From Latrodectus hesperus (lineage: Eukaryota > Arthropoda > Arachnida > Araneae > Theridiidae): a stretch of DNA of 64,000 nucleotides. The stretch is taken from assembly GCA_037975125.1 (NCBI GenBank), contig CM075853.1, forward strand, positions 58,121,591 to 58,185,590. The letters are read 5' to 3'. A program made the position numbers and the translations under genes. Shown here one piece after another: positions 1 through 15,886 of the stretch (position 1 is the first letter of the stretch; the number at the start of each line of letters is the position of its first letter). The notes beneath the pieces were generated by a model. The model searched no databases. It saw only the letters and a list, made by a program, of their open reading frames with translations, and had not been told where the DNA came from.

Positions 1-1305
<1,305 letters not shown>

Positions 1306-2212
1306 AATGTTTATTTTTTCACGAATAAGTATGCTTGATACTTTCGTGCAGCAGTTTTTTTTTTGTTTCTTGTTTAATTTTTCAAAGTGAATGTATGGAT
1401 AAGTAAATATCACGAATTTTCATTGTTGATGATATTTTCATCATTGAAATTTGAAATTAGAGATGTGTCATGTTGGTACTAAATTTCATTATTTTTTAAA
1501 ATATCTTGTTTAAATTTATTTGTTATGAAAAAACGCATAAGAGTTTTCTTTTATCATGATATTCACAGTTGAAAAAACTTTGTTTTAGGGTATAATTTCT
1601 ACAAGATTTATAACAATAAAAAATTCTTACAAAATTTTTATTTAACATATGATTAAACTTTTGTAAAATAATATTTATCTTTACATCTAAAAGATTTTTA
1701 CACTTTAATTACTTTAAATTCTATCAGTTAGATTATGTTAAACGTTAGTATTATTAGTATCATGTATAAGTGCATTATAAATTCATATTTTTCAAAATTA
1801 AAATGTGCAATATTTCATAGTTATGAAACATTATACTCTACGCAGAATCAGTCCAAAGTAACTTTTACATATTAATTAAATGTAGAAGTTTTTCACCATA
1901 TTTTGAATATAGATAATTATTTAGTATAATAATTTAAAATTATTACACTATTTTATCTATATTCAAAATATAAATAAATATTTAGTGTAGTAATATTTTC
2001 TATTATTACATTAAATACTTATTTATATCGCATTTAAAAAATTATACAATTTTAAGAAAAATTGTTTAAACAAATTATTAAAATTTTTTAAGTGCGATGT
2101 GGGGCCATGATGGCTTTGATAATTAGGGCATTCATTCTCGTTATCAGCAGGTGGTGAGATGGAATCTCGACCTAACCGATGATTCACCGTGTTCGCTGAT
2201 GATGGTTGGGTA
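1306..2212. other. AT-rich intergenic DNA, weak tRNA-like patch
   Basis: Mostly featureless. A less AT-rich patch at about 2093-2200 loosely resembles a degraded tRNA-derived SINE head on the plus strand, directly before the SINE-A copy at 2224. It is too diverged to delimit. Confidence 0.4.
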
Positions 2213-2223
2213 TGTTAAATATG

Positions 2224-2596
2224 TTTTTGTTGTTACTTATGAAACTTGGACAAGCCAAGCTCACCATGCTGTTGGCTATGCGAATTTAAGTCAGTAGGGA
2301 GCATGCTTCGTTTTATCAGAGCAATACGATGGTGAAAGTACGACTTTGCTCTAAACTCCTCTGGTAGATGGTACCACTAGAGGATCTCCTCCCTCAATTT
2401 TGACATTTACCTAAAGGAGATTTACCTTAACACTCATGATAACTGCTGAAGATCGTCCACAGGAGTTTCGATTCTTGAGATTTAACGAGCATGTATGTCA
2501 CTTGTGCTCGGTGGGTCTTTGGTAGCATTAGGAATCAAACCTCACCCTTCTGGATGAAAGGACGATGCACTAACCACTAGGCTACCACGACTCCAG
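2224..2596 (-). mobile_element. SINE-A copy 1 (tRNA-derived)
   Basis: Read on the minus strand, the element starts with a tRNA-like head: an A-box-like TAGCCTAGTGG and a degraded B-box region. The body matches the copies at 3898-4279 and 5980-7622. An exact 11-base direct repeat, TGTTAAATATG, flanks it at 2213-2223 and 2597-2607, which I read as the target-site duplication. Short reading frames inside it are not genes. Confidence 0.85.
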
Positions 2597-2607
2597 TGTT
2601 AAATATG

Positions 2608-3887
2608 CCGTGGTTGCAATGTACTCGATGTGAAATGATACATTTGGGGGTCCCACTATATATGTTTTCATCATTTTCGCCTTCTGTAGTGCTGAAAGGA
2701 TTAATCCTAGTTGTAGCCGGTCATTGGAAATGAAAACAAAATAAATGCTATTTTTTCTGATGTTTTTACCATCCACGTTAAAATAATTTAAAAAAAAACA
2801 GGAAAATAAATTTTATCATTAAAAAGTTTAATAATAATATAAATCTTACTGGATTACCATATAAGACTACAGTATATTAGTATGGAACATTTCAAATCTT
2901 TCTCAAAAACTAAAATAAATTGCTAATAGTGTTTTAATGAATATGAATTTTCATTTATGGGATAATCTATGCGACACTTACTTTTACATATTTTAAAAAC
3001 TACGTAAGTACCACTTTAAAAACCAAATACTAATAAAAATTTAGTAATAAAATATTTTTCAGTTAGGCTAAAATGTTTTAATATTTTAAAACATTATTTG
3101 ATGCATTTATCTTATGAGAAATTAACTTTCATTTATGTAAATTTAAAATTTTTTCTTTTCTTTTATCTTAAGTTATGATACCTCGCATAAATTATTACAA
3201 TATTTTAAAGATTATTTGCCATCTCTCCATGAATTCCAATTTTTTATGTGTTATCGACTATGCCTCACACATACGGATACTATTATTTATGGTAGTGGTG
3301 GGGGGGATGCTATATTACTTATGTTATGGTAAAGCTATTATTTATGATGTTATTATTTATAAGTAAATTTTAGCAAGTTTCATTCTAATTTTATGATAGA
3401 TTTTTCTTCCAAAATTTTTTAAAATAGAGTCTTGGAATATTTTTGCAACATAAGGTGCTTGCACAAAATAAATGTTTTTGTTCCTTTATTATTTCACATT
3501 ATGCTTTTGCATGAAATAATTCTTCCACTAATTTAAAGGATTCTAAGAACGCCTTATTTTCAATGCCTTTTAAGTATCTGTAAAATAAAATGTCTTTTAT
3601 TTACCTACTTATTCTTTTTTATTATTATTAAAATGAAATTTTGGCATAAAAGTCCAATTTCATACTGAAATTTTATTTGTAAAATAATAAATAGAAATAA
3701 GTAGTTTTATTTAAAAACCAATGAAAATCTAGTTTTTGTTCGTTATATAAAGTGTAACCACAAATTACATCTACTTTTATAAAAAATAATAGAATTTAAA
3801 TCCAGAATAGCTATATTTTAGTATTTACATTACATATCAAACTAATCACTTATTGGTTTTCCCTTTTTATATTCTTCAAATATGTTA
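2608..3887. other. AT-rich intergenic DNA
   Basis: Nothing supported. A short hydrophobic reading frame at 3175-3366 has no recognisable motif and the base composition of its surroundings. It is probably chance. Confidence 0.55.
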
Positions 3888-3897
3888 TTATGCAAGT

Positions 3898-4279
3898 TGT
3901 TGCTTATGACACTTGAACAAGTCAAGTTTGATATGCCCTTGACTATGCAAATTTAAGTCAATAGGGAGCGTCTTTCGTTTAATCAGAGCACCACGAAGGT
4001 GAAACTACGAATTTGCTCTTGAAATCTCCCGATAGATGGCACCACCAAAGGATCCACTCCCTCAGTTTCGACTTTTACCTGAAGGGGAAGTAAATTTTCT
4101 CCATACTATTGCATTCATGTTAACTGCTCAACGATCAACCATAGGACTTTCGATTCCACAGATTTAACGATCACGTATATCGCATGTAATCGTTGGGTCT
4201 TTGGCGGCCATGGGAATTGAACCCTTCCCTTCCGGGCGGAAGCCCGATGCTCTAACCACTAGGCTACTTCGGCCTGCTG
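3898..4279 (-). mobile_element. SINE-A copy 2 (tRNA-derived)
   Basis: The best preserved uninterrupted copy of the family. On the minus strand it opens with a tRNA-like head containing TAGCCTAGTGG (A box) and GGGTTCAATTCCC (B box region). A perfect 10-base repeat, TTATGCAAGT, flanks it at 3888-3897 and 4280-4289. It supplies the uninterrupted reference for the mariner-split copy at 5980-7622. Confidence 0.88.
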
Positions 4280-4289
4280 TTATGCAAGT

Positions 4290-5789
<1,500 letters not shown>

Positions 5790-6068
5790 GCACCGCAAGA
5801 GATTAGAAAATATCTCAAATACCAGAAATTTCCAAAGAATTATTAAATTTATAAAATGTGCCTTAATATATGGCGTCCCCATAACTTTAATTAAATTTAG
5901 AAAAATCCATAAATATGAAAGTTGGTTCTGATTTTATTCAACATTTTTATTATTACTTCCAATTTAATACAATGTTTAAGGGCCGTGGTAGCCTAGTGGT
6001 TAGGGTATCGGACTTCCATCCGGAAGGGTGGGGTTCGTTTCCCAATGCCGCCAAAGACCCACCGAGTA

Positions 6069-7324
6069 CGAGGGTTACTCTGAAATTTTTGAGATACGCA
6101 CAGACGAGAATTTACAAAATAACGGTTTAATTTTAAAGTGCAAAGTATTTTAACATAGAAGACGATTTTTTACTGACTTACTTCAACTTGTTTAGCGTGT
6201 AATAAATTTTAAACAGAAGAGAAAAATGGAGTAAACGCGAGAACATTTTCGCGCTATGATTTTCTACGATTTCAAAGCAGGATTAAATCAAGAAGAATGC
6301 GTTCAACGGTTACAATTAGCATTGGGTGATGAATCTCCAACTCGTACTACTGTATTCAGATGGCTTAGAGAATTTAGAAGAGGTCGCAATTTTCTTCAGG
6401 ATGATGAACACACAGGAAAGCCGCCGTCGGCAGTAATCCCGGATAATGTGTCTGCCATACGAAAAATGTTAATGGTTGATAATCGCTGTATCTATCAAAT
6501 GATGCAGAAGGAACTTAACATTGGATCCGCAGCCATACACAAAATCATTCATGAAGAATTACATATGAAAAAAGTAGTTTGCCGTTGGGTTCCCATAATC
6601 TAACTGAGCATCAAAAAGAGGAGCGTGTATGAATCAGTAAAGAAACTCTTAATAGGCTGAATGATGGTGGCCACCGCATCATTTCTAAAATTGTAACAGG
6701 TGATGAAACTTACATACCGTTTTTGACGTTCCGACACGTCAAGAAAACAAAGTATGCGTCTTTGAAAATGATCCCACGCCGACAATGGTGAAAAAACAAT
6801 GCGCACTGAAAAAAGTGATGTATGCCGTTTTCTTCAGAAGTACGGGATTGGTCAAAGCCATCAAGTTGGAAGGACAGAAGACAGTAACAACAAACTTGAA
6901 TACCACTAAATGTCTTCCAGAAATTCTACAAGAACTGAATGTTAGGGGACTAATGCTTCATCATGACAATGCATCTTCACTTACAGCCGGATTAACAATT
7001 GAGTTTCTTAAACAAAAACAAATTAAAGTGATCGAACATCTGCCGTATTCACCTGATCTAGCTATGTGCGACTTTTGGTTATTCTTTAATCTAAAAAAGA
7101 ACTTACGTGGACGTCGTTTTCATTCAGAAGAAGAGTTTGATATGGCTATAAATGCATTTTTTCATCTATTCGAAGAAATGAATGGCTTGAGGCATTTAAT
7201 CTGTGGAAAGTTCGTCTACAAAAGTGCATTGATGCTGGAGGAGACTACTTTGAACACGCCTAAAATTTTGTAAGTATAATTTTAAAAACCTAGTTGTATC
7301 TCAAAAATTTCAGAGTGACCCTCG
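6069..7324 (+). mobile_element. mariner-family DNA transposon, 1,256 bp
   Basis: Terminal inverted repeats start CGAGGGTTACTCTGAAATTT on the left; the right end, read in reverse, is nearly the same (CGAGGGTCACTCTGAAATTT). TA is duplicated at 6067-6068 and 7325-7326. Length, TA target and the DD34D transposase remnant are all typical of mariner. It inserted in SINE-A copy 3 and is therefore younger than it. The transposase is broken, so this copy is inactive. Confidence 0.93.
6226..7273 (+). pseudogene. mariner transposase, broken (DD34D)
   Basis: Cut-and-paste transposase remnant. The ATG at 6226 is followed two codons later by a stop, and the frame then continues with the N-terminal helix-turn-helix domain (FYDFKAGLNQEECVQRL) to 6603. 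The middle is frameshifted: the first catalytic region VTGDETY is read in another frame near 6700, with a further internal stop. The third segment, 6785-7273, carries the second aspartate in LHHDNASS and the third in LAMCDFW. They are separated by 34 residues, which fits mariner DD34D. At least two frameshifts and two stops make it non-functional. Confidence 0.9.
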
Positions 7325-7633
7325 TACATGCGATATACGTGCTCGTTAAACCTAGGGAATTGAAAGTCCTGTGGTCGGTCGTTGAGCAGTTACCATGGGT
7401 GCAATGGTCTGGAGAGATTTACTCCCCCTTCAGATCAATGCCAAAATTGAGAGAGTAGATCCTCTGGTGCTGCCATCTATCGGGGGATTTCAAGAGCAAA
7501 AGTCGTACTTTCACCTTTATGGTGCTCTAATTAAACGAAAAACGCTCCCAATTGACTTAAATTCACATAGCCAAGGCATAGCGAGCTTGGCTTGTCCAAG
7601 TGTCATTAGTAACAGCAACAACACAATATTTAA

Positions 7634-10600
7634 TATGCACATTTAAATAATCCTTCTTTTAGTTAAATGAAAATAATCTCTCTTTTGAAGAATGTTATTT
7701 GGAGCTATAATTTTTTTGCTTACTTATTACTGCTTATTATAGTTATGTTAAATCATAACTTATATTTTACAGTGGCCTCGTAGTAGAATAGCACTTTCTA
7801 AGCAGACACATTTTTCAAATTGAATCTCAGCAAATTTTGAGAAATATTAGATGTTATGTTTTTGCTTCGAGTAAATGTAGTTTTTTATGTGGGTTCTTGG
7901 AAATCTTCGAGTTTTGTTTCTTACAACATCTAAAAATAGAATGCTTTCTATAAAAATCATTTGAAGGTCAATGTACATTGGATGTTCAAATGCCAATCCG
8001 TAACGTATGACAAACATAGCTCATCGGCTCGATGAAAAGAAGTTTCTTTGGGAATTCAAGCTGCAATTGATTTTTGTGGCGCATATATCAAGGGTTAACT
8101 TCCAACAAGGCTCAGGAGCGCTTGTAGTGCCCCAAATTTGTTAAGATAAGCTGTGGCTTTTTAAAAACAATGCGTTTTTTAGTTTGTCACAGCTAAAAAC
8201 TTCACACATTATCTGAATTCATAATCGGAAATTTTACGTGTATAATGAAACCCATTTGTCCAGTTTATACTAAAAATTGCCTCAGAATCTCAATAAAAAA
8301 ATGTGTTACTATTAAAACATATTACTTTATGCAATTTAATTAGTGTGCAGCAACTAAACTTCAGAATAATTATTTAATTTATGAATTTTTCTACAATATG
8401 TTGTTGTTGTTCTGGCTTGCAATACTAATTTCTTATTTATGTTAACAATGCAAACTTGAGCAAGGACTTTTACAATTTTTACAATTGTTTCTTTGTTAAT
8501 TGTAATGTTTATTCATCAGGAATATTTCTTATTTCAATGCCAAATTAATTTCTTTTCATTGTTTTTCATAACCATTAAAATAGTGTCTTTATAAGCAGTT
8601 GGCAATTTAATTAAGATAATTTATTGTGTATATCTGCTTTTAAGCCTTATATTTTTATTATCAGCTCATCAATTAAATTCTTACAACATTAAGTTACATT
8701 TAATTTAGTCTATGAAACAATATCATGCTTTATAGTTTTAAAAATATCATTTTGTAATTTTTCTTTACTTATTTCATTCTTACACATGTCGAAGGCGGAA
8801 ACATATCTGAGTTTTACCAAATCTCACGGAATTCTTATGAACAAATATTTAAATTTGCAAATAGCGAAATATATTTTCTTAAAATTTAACATTTAATTAT
8901 TAATTGATTTCATTTGTCTTTTCAATAAGAGTTCAAGTTAAATTTAATAAAATATACTTAGTATTTTGAAACAAAAATAACTTTTTGTAATATGTGATCT
9001 GTTATTTTTGAGAATGATATTCAATTAAGTTTTTAGTATCAAAATGTTTATTACATTAATTTATATTCAATTATGTTTTATTTCTTGATAGAGCAAAATA
9101 TAATATAAAATAACTTATGTAGTGATATAAATTTGATGCAAATAAACACTATATTTTACATCAACAGTAATTATAAAATGGATGATATAAAAATAAATAA
9201 ACATCAATTTTTGCTGTGTATTAATACAGTACTCAATGTAATATAATTTCATGTTGAACATTGAAGGAAATCTTGACCATGTCCTTCTGTTACTTTAAGA
9301 GATAAGAGAATAATTTATTCAATAGAATCTGAACTGAAACTACCATATATTCAAGTCACGCAATGTGGCCACATTAAGCAGAAATAAGTCGCATTCTGAG
9401 TCTCCTCAGCTGAATATCTACTTTCTATTATTTTTCTGTGTCATTCCTTCTGAATGAGAAAACTGATTTACTTAAGTGTTGGATTATTCGTTTCTACAAA
9501 GTAATCCGTGTGAACGTACAGATTATTTTTGGGGTGAAACAACAAGTTTATGGGTTTTCTTACAACTAAGAAAGAACACCTGAAAACAAAATAAGATAAT
9601 CATGAAAATGACTTGTATTTATTGTATATTATGTATCTATTTATTTAATTTTTAATTATTCACTTTCTTTTTGCATTTATTTAAATTTTTGATATTTATA
9701 TTCTTCAATCTATTTACATTTTGTGACTGATGCAAATTTATTATTTTAAAAATATTTTACTGTTTAAGTTTCTAGACTACAAAATTGATTATCATTGAAA
9801 CATATTACTTTAAACAGATTATTGGATGAAAATATCATATATACATCATATAAGAGTAAGAGACACCTTTACCTTACACCTTTCTCAATATATGATTATG
9901 ATATAGCGATTATAAACGTGGTTATAACTCATTAATTTTATTTTCATTATTCTGTACATAAATTTGCAAGGTATGAAAATAAATATATGACATTTGAAGT
10001 ATTTACTATATATATTATGTAATGCTTGTAAATGCTTTATAATTGAAAATTTTAAAGTAATTGAACATTTTATGATAAATTTTATTTGAATAATTTTCCT
10101 ACATCACTAATTTCTATATAAAAATGAATGATATTTACGTTAGGTACAATGTATTTATATTTTATTAAATGATGAAAAATGAAACTCTCTCATAAAAATT
10201 TGTAGCTTTATTAACATATTTTGCATATGAAATATCATGTTAATTAAATATATTCTTAGTGAACAGCTTAATAACTGAATGACAGTAAATGTGGGACAAG
10301 AAAAAACACTTTTATATTCAATTTTACTCAGAAACTTTAATTTATAATATTTATAAATAAAATAAGTGCAACATCTAAGAACTATCATCAGAACTTCTTC
10401 ATCTGCTTAAAAAGGGAAATCACAAATACAGAATTGAAGCATAGTTACATATTTTAAAAAAAGACTTTATTTACAGTATATCTACCTGATAACATTCTTA
10501 AAGTTTCAGAAAATATTTTGTTCACTTATTCGCTCTATATTTGGATTTCCAAGTTTATTATTCAGCTCTTGTTAAAATTCTAATCAACATGTATATCCAA

Positions 10601-13261
10601 CTTAAATTTCCTTAGTAAAATAGTTTTTCCTTATGTAATGCATATAGCTTTTTTCTTTAAAATGCAAATTTCTTAATTTATAAAATGTTCATTTTAAGGA
10701 AAGTAGTTTCAAAACATAATTATTTTAATGAATAATTTTAGTGATAGTTATATCTTATCTTGTTATGAATTTCTATATTTTTAAAGAAAGCATTCAATGC
10801 GATCTCATCGATCAAACATTTGCTATAAATTCTAAATAAATTATCCTTACAAGGAAAAATTCCTTACATAAATTTCAGCTTTTATTTCAATTGGGATGAA
10901 ATTTATAATTTTCTCAAAAAATATATAACTTATAAGGAATTTCACTAAAAATACAACTTATAAGAACAATGAGTTCCTTAAAATTACTATACAATAAGTC
11001 GTTTACAAATATGCATGATAAAATGTGCATACTTTTGCAAGATATTTTAAACTCGTTTGATGAATAGATTTCTTATGGGATTATTTATTAGTGCATTTAA
11101 TTATGTTAAAGAAATTAATCTAATTATCATGGTTTTACTTATTAATATTTTTCTAAAAATTACCGATTAAAACCTCTTTTCTATTTAAAATTGCGCTGTA
11201 AAATATAACGAGTATTATGTATTAGGCAGTTTTTGAATTTCCTCTTATTCATTGGTTGTATCAGAATAGTTTTATATTTAAATTGAAATTTCAAGACAAA
11301 AAATTGCAAAAAGGTTTAAATATGAGCTAAACTAAAATGAAATGCATTTTCTTCATTTTTGTGCACCACTTTTGTATAGATTAACGTAGTTAAAATACAA
11401 TAATTTTAAAAATGCTTAATTTTCTTACTGCATTTTTTGTAAAAACATTTTTTTTACTAAGACTGGAATTCATAACCATGTTTTTATAAAATTCCTTATA
11501 TGTATTTGCAAAAAAATATCTAAAAAACACAATTAAAAATATTTTAACCAACTGATTTCGGCAAGTCTTATTTTCAATAGCTTTAAAATGTTATAATAAA
11601 ATGAAATCAAAACTATATTCATTAAAAAATGTTTCAAGCATGAAATGAATGTAATATTTGAAATAAATATAAAATTTAATGAAATATATTAATTAGTTAT
11701 TTTCCATATGGTTTCTTATTATTTGCGTAGAATAACATTAATATAATGTAATAAATATGAAAACAACTAACTTAAGTATAGAAATAAAAAAAATCATTAT
11801 AACTTTAAAAATAAAATTTAGAATTAAATAAAAATTTTTAAAATTTGTTAATTTTTATTTATTCACTATGAAATATACTCTTATTTAAAATAATCATATA
11901 TAAGACTATTGTAATTATTTTATATGATAATGCATTTGAGGGAAAGAGATAATCATTGCTGATAAATTTTCGCTTGCATATGTTCTCATAAAAAGAGAGG
12001 ACTGATATATTTGAAAGAACTTCTTTGTTTGAGACAAAAACAACTTCGGTTCCGAGCGAATAACGAACAGTATCTTTGTCATTTTCATCAAATTTTTTCC
12101 AGTTTAAATGCTTACTAGATAAGAGTTATTTGATTACAATTTTCTAAAAATTAAATATTAGTTATTTATTAGTTCAAAATTTGTCTCTATTAAATTTTTT
12201 AAAAATTGTGCTTATAAGGTATTTCTAACTTTTAGCAATATCTTAAAATCTTATAAAGATATGTAATTATAGGTTGCGATTAAGAAAAAGAGGATTTTTT
12301 AAAATCAAACTGAAGACGTAGATTTTATCTAATGTATATATTAATTAACTCATATATACTTACATTTAAAAACTGAAATGATACGATTCTCATTTGATGT
12401 ATTTTATTAAAACGGATTTTTCAGTAGTGTAGGAAAATGTTTCATAGCATAATTTGTCTTAAAATTATTTTAATTAATTGATGGAGTGAAAATTTGTCGT
12501 TAATATGTTTTGATTTTAAATTTATTTTCTGATTCAACAGTTATTTTTTACAGAGTTTGTTATTATTAAATTCTTTTAAATGCAACAGAAAATTTTTCTG
12601 TAGGTGCAGTAGTAATTATACTTATTTATCTTTAACTGAGATTTGAATGTAAAACTCTTATGTATGACATTTTATGCATCATTTAATAAAACTCTTATAA
12701 CCATTACCTCAAATAATAGTTTGACACATTTAATTGTTGTTTATTTTTCATTATAAATATTTTATATGTATAATGGCTTTTTTTTAAATTTGAAGTAAAA
12801 TAAAAAGAAAGCAAATAAAAAACAATTAAAATTTTTGATTAAAAAATAAAAATTTCTAGAATGTTCTGAGTTTCAAATAAAACTTAATTAAGTGAAATTA
12901 CAAACAAAACTTATGCTTATTGACTTATTTTATTCACAAGACTGCTTCAATATTACAATTACCCTTTTTAAATGTATTGAATTTGAATAAATGTTGCCGT
13001 AATAAGGAAGTATTTGAGCAAATATAAATTGTTTCATAGTACATCATCTATAATATGTATAAGAACTATATGGTGCACAAGATAATTAGTGCCATCTTTT
13101 TTCTATGAGTACATAATTTAATTGTTTTAAAAGAAAAGTAATACAATTAAGTATAAATATCAATAATGAATTGTGCTTTATCATAATTTTTGTATTTTAT
13201 ATAAAAATAAACTATTAACTCTATAATTGATTCAAGTTTCAAAGTTTTTAATTGAAAAATA

Positions 13262-13264
<3 letters not shown>
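7634..13264. other. Long AT-rich desert
   Basis: No exon can be supported. A patch at 7771-8150 is less AT-rich; its start, GTGGCCTCGTAGTAGAATAG, fits a tRNA A box (TAGTAGAATAG) followed by a weak B-box-like TTCAAATTGAATC, so it may be a degraded SINE. The rest, including a minus-strand 77-codon frame at 10155-10388, shows nothing recognisable. Confidence 0.45.

Positions 13265-13357
<93 letters not shown>
13265..13357. repeat. (TA)n microsatellite
   Basis: TA tract of about 93 bases ending 44 bases before the assembly gap. Confidence 0.95.
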
Positions 13358-13359
<2 letters not shown>

Positions 13360-13401
13360 TAGTGTATAAATGAGAGAGCTGGACCAACCCGTAAAAAGGG
13401 A

Positions 13402-13901
13402 NNNNNNNNNNNNNNNNNNNNNNNNNNNNNNNNNNNNNNNNNNNNNNNNNNNNNNNNNNNNNNNNNNNNNNNNNNNNNNNNNNNNNNNNNNNNNNNNNNN
13501 NNNNNNNNNNNNNNNNNNNNNNNNNNNNNNNNNNNNNNNNNNNNNNNNNNNNNNNNNNNNNNNNNNNNNNNNNNNNNNNNNNNNNNNNNNNNNNNNNNNN
13601 NNNNNNNNNNNNNNNNNNNNNNNNNNNNNNNNNNNNNNNNNNNNNNNNNNNNNNNNNNNNNNNNNNNNNNNNNNNNNNNNNNNNNNNNNNNNNNNNNNNN
13701 NNNNNNNNNNNNNNNNNNNNNNNNNNNNNNNNNNNNNNNNNNNNNNNNNNNNNNNNNNNNNNNNNNNNNNNNNNNNNNNNNNNNNNNNNNNNNNNNNNNN
13801 NNNNNNNNNNNNNNNNNNNNNNNNNNNNNNNNNNNNNNNNNNNNNNNNNNNNNNNNNNNNNNNNNNNNNNNNNNNNNNNNNNNNNNNNNNNNNNNNNNNN
13901 N
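13402..13901. other. Assembly gap (500 N)
   Basis: Exactly 500 unknown bases. A round number usually means the true length is not known. Any reading frame through it is meaningless. Confidence 0.99.
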
Positions 13902-14004
13902 GGTAAACTATTTTTACTGAAGCGATTATAAAAATTTATTCTTTACTAGTCTTTTGTTTCATCGAATTATTTATAACGTCAGTTTTTTTTTGTGACTGTA
14001 ACAA

Positions 14005-14180
14005 TATCTAAAGGTTTGGTAATCGATCTACGATTACTTTTTGAACACGGGGATTCATTTGACAGACCCCTATATTAAAAAAGGAATTTCCAACTACTAT
14101 AAGCATCCATACCTAAAATGGGTATCGAACTCTTGTATTAAACTCAATGGCAGAGCTCTAGTCATTTAATCAGTAAAAGA
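14005..14180 (-). mobile_element. SINE-B relic
   Basis: Degraded minus-strand copy of the family best seen at 41951-42124. It shares the tail (ATTACTTTTTGAACACGGGG) and the B-box-side GGGTATCGAACTC. No target duplication is visible. Confidence 0.6.
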
Positions 14181-14221
14181 TGCGGAAGAGAGGAACTCGT
14201 CCCAATTTTTTTTTTCCATTC

Positions 14222-14345
14222 TGTCCGCAAATATACAGGTTATCGTGTGCCGGTAGTAGCCGCTTAATGATCACTTTTTGCACGCGAAGGCTAATTCTAC
14301 ACACAGCTGTCCTTCCTTAAAAAGGGACTTGAAGCCAGATATCCT
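14222..14345 (-). mobile_element. SINE-B relic, partial
   Basis: Second degraded SINE-B tail (CACTTTTTGCACGCGAAGGC) next to the copy at 14005-14180 and in the same orientation. The tRNA-derived head is missing, so it is truncated. Confidence 0.55.
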
Positions 14346-14606
14346 ATATTTTTTGTAATGTAAAAAAATTGCAAACAAGAATACATATTAATGCATAAAT
14401 TTGTTTGGCTTCAGAAAAATTACAAATTGTCACTATTCTTTTCGATGCTTAATATAGTAAGTACATTTAAGCAATCTGATTATATGCTTGACCGAAGATA
14501 ATTTTTTTCTTAATTATTTTGACTGAGAAAAACAAAGTTGAATTGATTTTAATTTGCTAAAAGTAGTTGGCATGACTGCACCAGTTACTTTTATTTCCCA
14601 TAAGTA

Positions 14607-15886
14607 CATGGTGATCTTTTTTAAAGTGACAGTGTTTGGAGCGCCCTGTAGCACGATCTAATAGCTGAAATGGCACCAAACTTAGTATTTAGACTAATAA
14701 AAACATAGGGAAAATGATTCCGTAAAAAATATTTTAGTTAAAAAAAATCGCCGCAAGGGCATTTTGTGGCGCTTTGCAATGTATAAAATGTGAGAAAAAT
14801 AAAAAAAACTAACACAGTATATAAAAATAAATTGTACAGTTAAATTACTACATTAACTTCCCCGGTGAGGAAATAGAACACATTCAATGTGAGCATCGTT
14901 CTCAGAAATAACACCGTGCATTCTGTGTACAGCCGTACGAAATATATTACGAAGAATATTCCGCACTGTCTTTGTTATGTTGTCCTTTAGAATAGACGAA
15001 TTTGATACTCCACCAACATAAACTTGAGATTTCGAAAAACCCCAGAGCCAAAAATTGAATGGCGTGAGGTCAGGAGAACTAGGCTGGAAAACTGCGACTT
15101 ATGACTCTATCATCAGTGAAGTTTTGGTGCAACAGCTACTTTACCTTATTATAATGTGTGGCCGAGCACCATCTTGCATAAAGATTGTCTGTTAGAAAGG
15201 TTTTTTGCTGAAGTTGTGGATTAACAAACGTTTGCAGCATTTTATGGTATCTTTCCGTGGTACCTACCATGATTTATGGTGCACGTTTTGGGTCCTGTCA
15301 GAGTGTGATGGTCTCAAAAAAGAATGGCCCAATGGTTCCAATTACGAATTCGGTCGTGAAACCACACTAAACAGTGACTTTTGGGGAATTTAATAGGATT
15401 TCGTTCATGGTTTGGGGCTGCTCAGAATCCCAAATTCGGCTATTTTGTGCGTTTATGGGCCCATTGAGATAAAAATGGCACTCATCTCCCCACAGAATGT
15501 GCCATGGGAAAGCATCAACATATTCAACTCTGGCAAGAAACGATAGAGCGATGTCACTCGCGTATCATAATCACTTGGCTTCAGTTAGTGCAAGCGGCTG
15601 ATATTGTCGGGGTGAAATTCATTAACGCACCCCTATTACTGGCGCTGTCATCGCACAACAATTGCATTTTCCCTTGAAACCCGTGTTTTAGGCTAATTCG
15701 CGTTATTGTAAGCTACAGCAGCGCCACAAAATGCCCTAGTGGCGAATTTTCGAATTAATTTTATTTAGATTTTTTACCCCATATTTTGATTAGTCTAAAT
15801 ACCAAATTTGGAGTCATTTCGGCAATTAGATCGTGCTACAGCGCACTCCAAACACTGTCACACACACTTTAAAAAAGATCAACCTG
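14607..15886 (-). mobile_element. Long-TIR Tc1/mariner element, 1,280 bp
   Basis: The two ends are inverted repeats of roughly 160 bases each, starting CATGGTGATCTTTTTTAAAG on the left and CAGGTTGATCTTTTTTAAAG when the right end is read in reverse. TA flanks both ends (14605-14606, 15887-15888). The minus strand carries a broken DDE transposase. Such long TIRs are unlike the short TIRs of the mariner at 6069. Confidence 0.85.
14853..15545 (-). pseudogene. Tc1/mariner-type transposase, broken
   Basis: The minus strand reads WGDECHFYLNG and RIWDSEQP (region of the first catalytic Asp) near 15500-15420. A frame-disrupted remnant of the second catalytic region lies near 15180, then SSPDLTPFNFWLWG near 15090-15040. 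The last motif normally ends in D-F-W-L-W; here Asp is replaced by Asn. The stop is TAA at 14855-14853. Several stops and frameshifts interrupt it. The motifs match the transposase in the element at 30792-32371, so the two are related families. Confidence 0.8.

Larger units (their letters stand above)
5980..7622 (+). mobile_element. SINE-A copy 3, split by a mariner
   Basis: The plus-strand tRNA-like head begins at 5981, with TAGCCTAGTGG as A box and GGTTCGTTTCC as a near-consensus B box. The SINE is interrupted at 6067-7326 by the mariner and resumes at 7327. The two halves join at a TA that is present, unduplicated, at the corresponding point of the copy at 3898-4279. Flanking repeats ACAATGTTTAA (5969-5979) and ACAATATTTAA (7623-7633) differ by one base and are probably the target-site duplication. 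Confidence 0.88.

Noticed and set aside
5981..6055. tRNA gene on the plus strand
   Set aside because: It is the head of SINE-A, repeated in two other copies and followed by the SINE body.
13370..13906. 178-codon frame
   Set aside because: It consists almost wholly of unknown bases in the assembly gap.
15205..15393. 62-codon plus-strand frame
   Set aside because: Lies antisense within the broken transposase of the element at 14607-15886.
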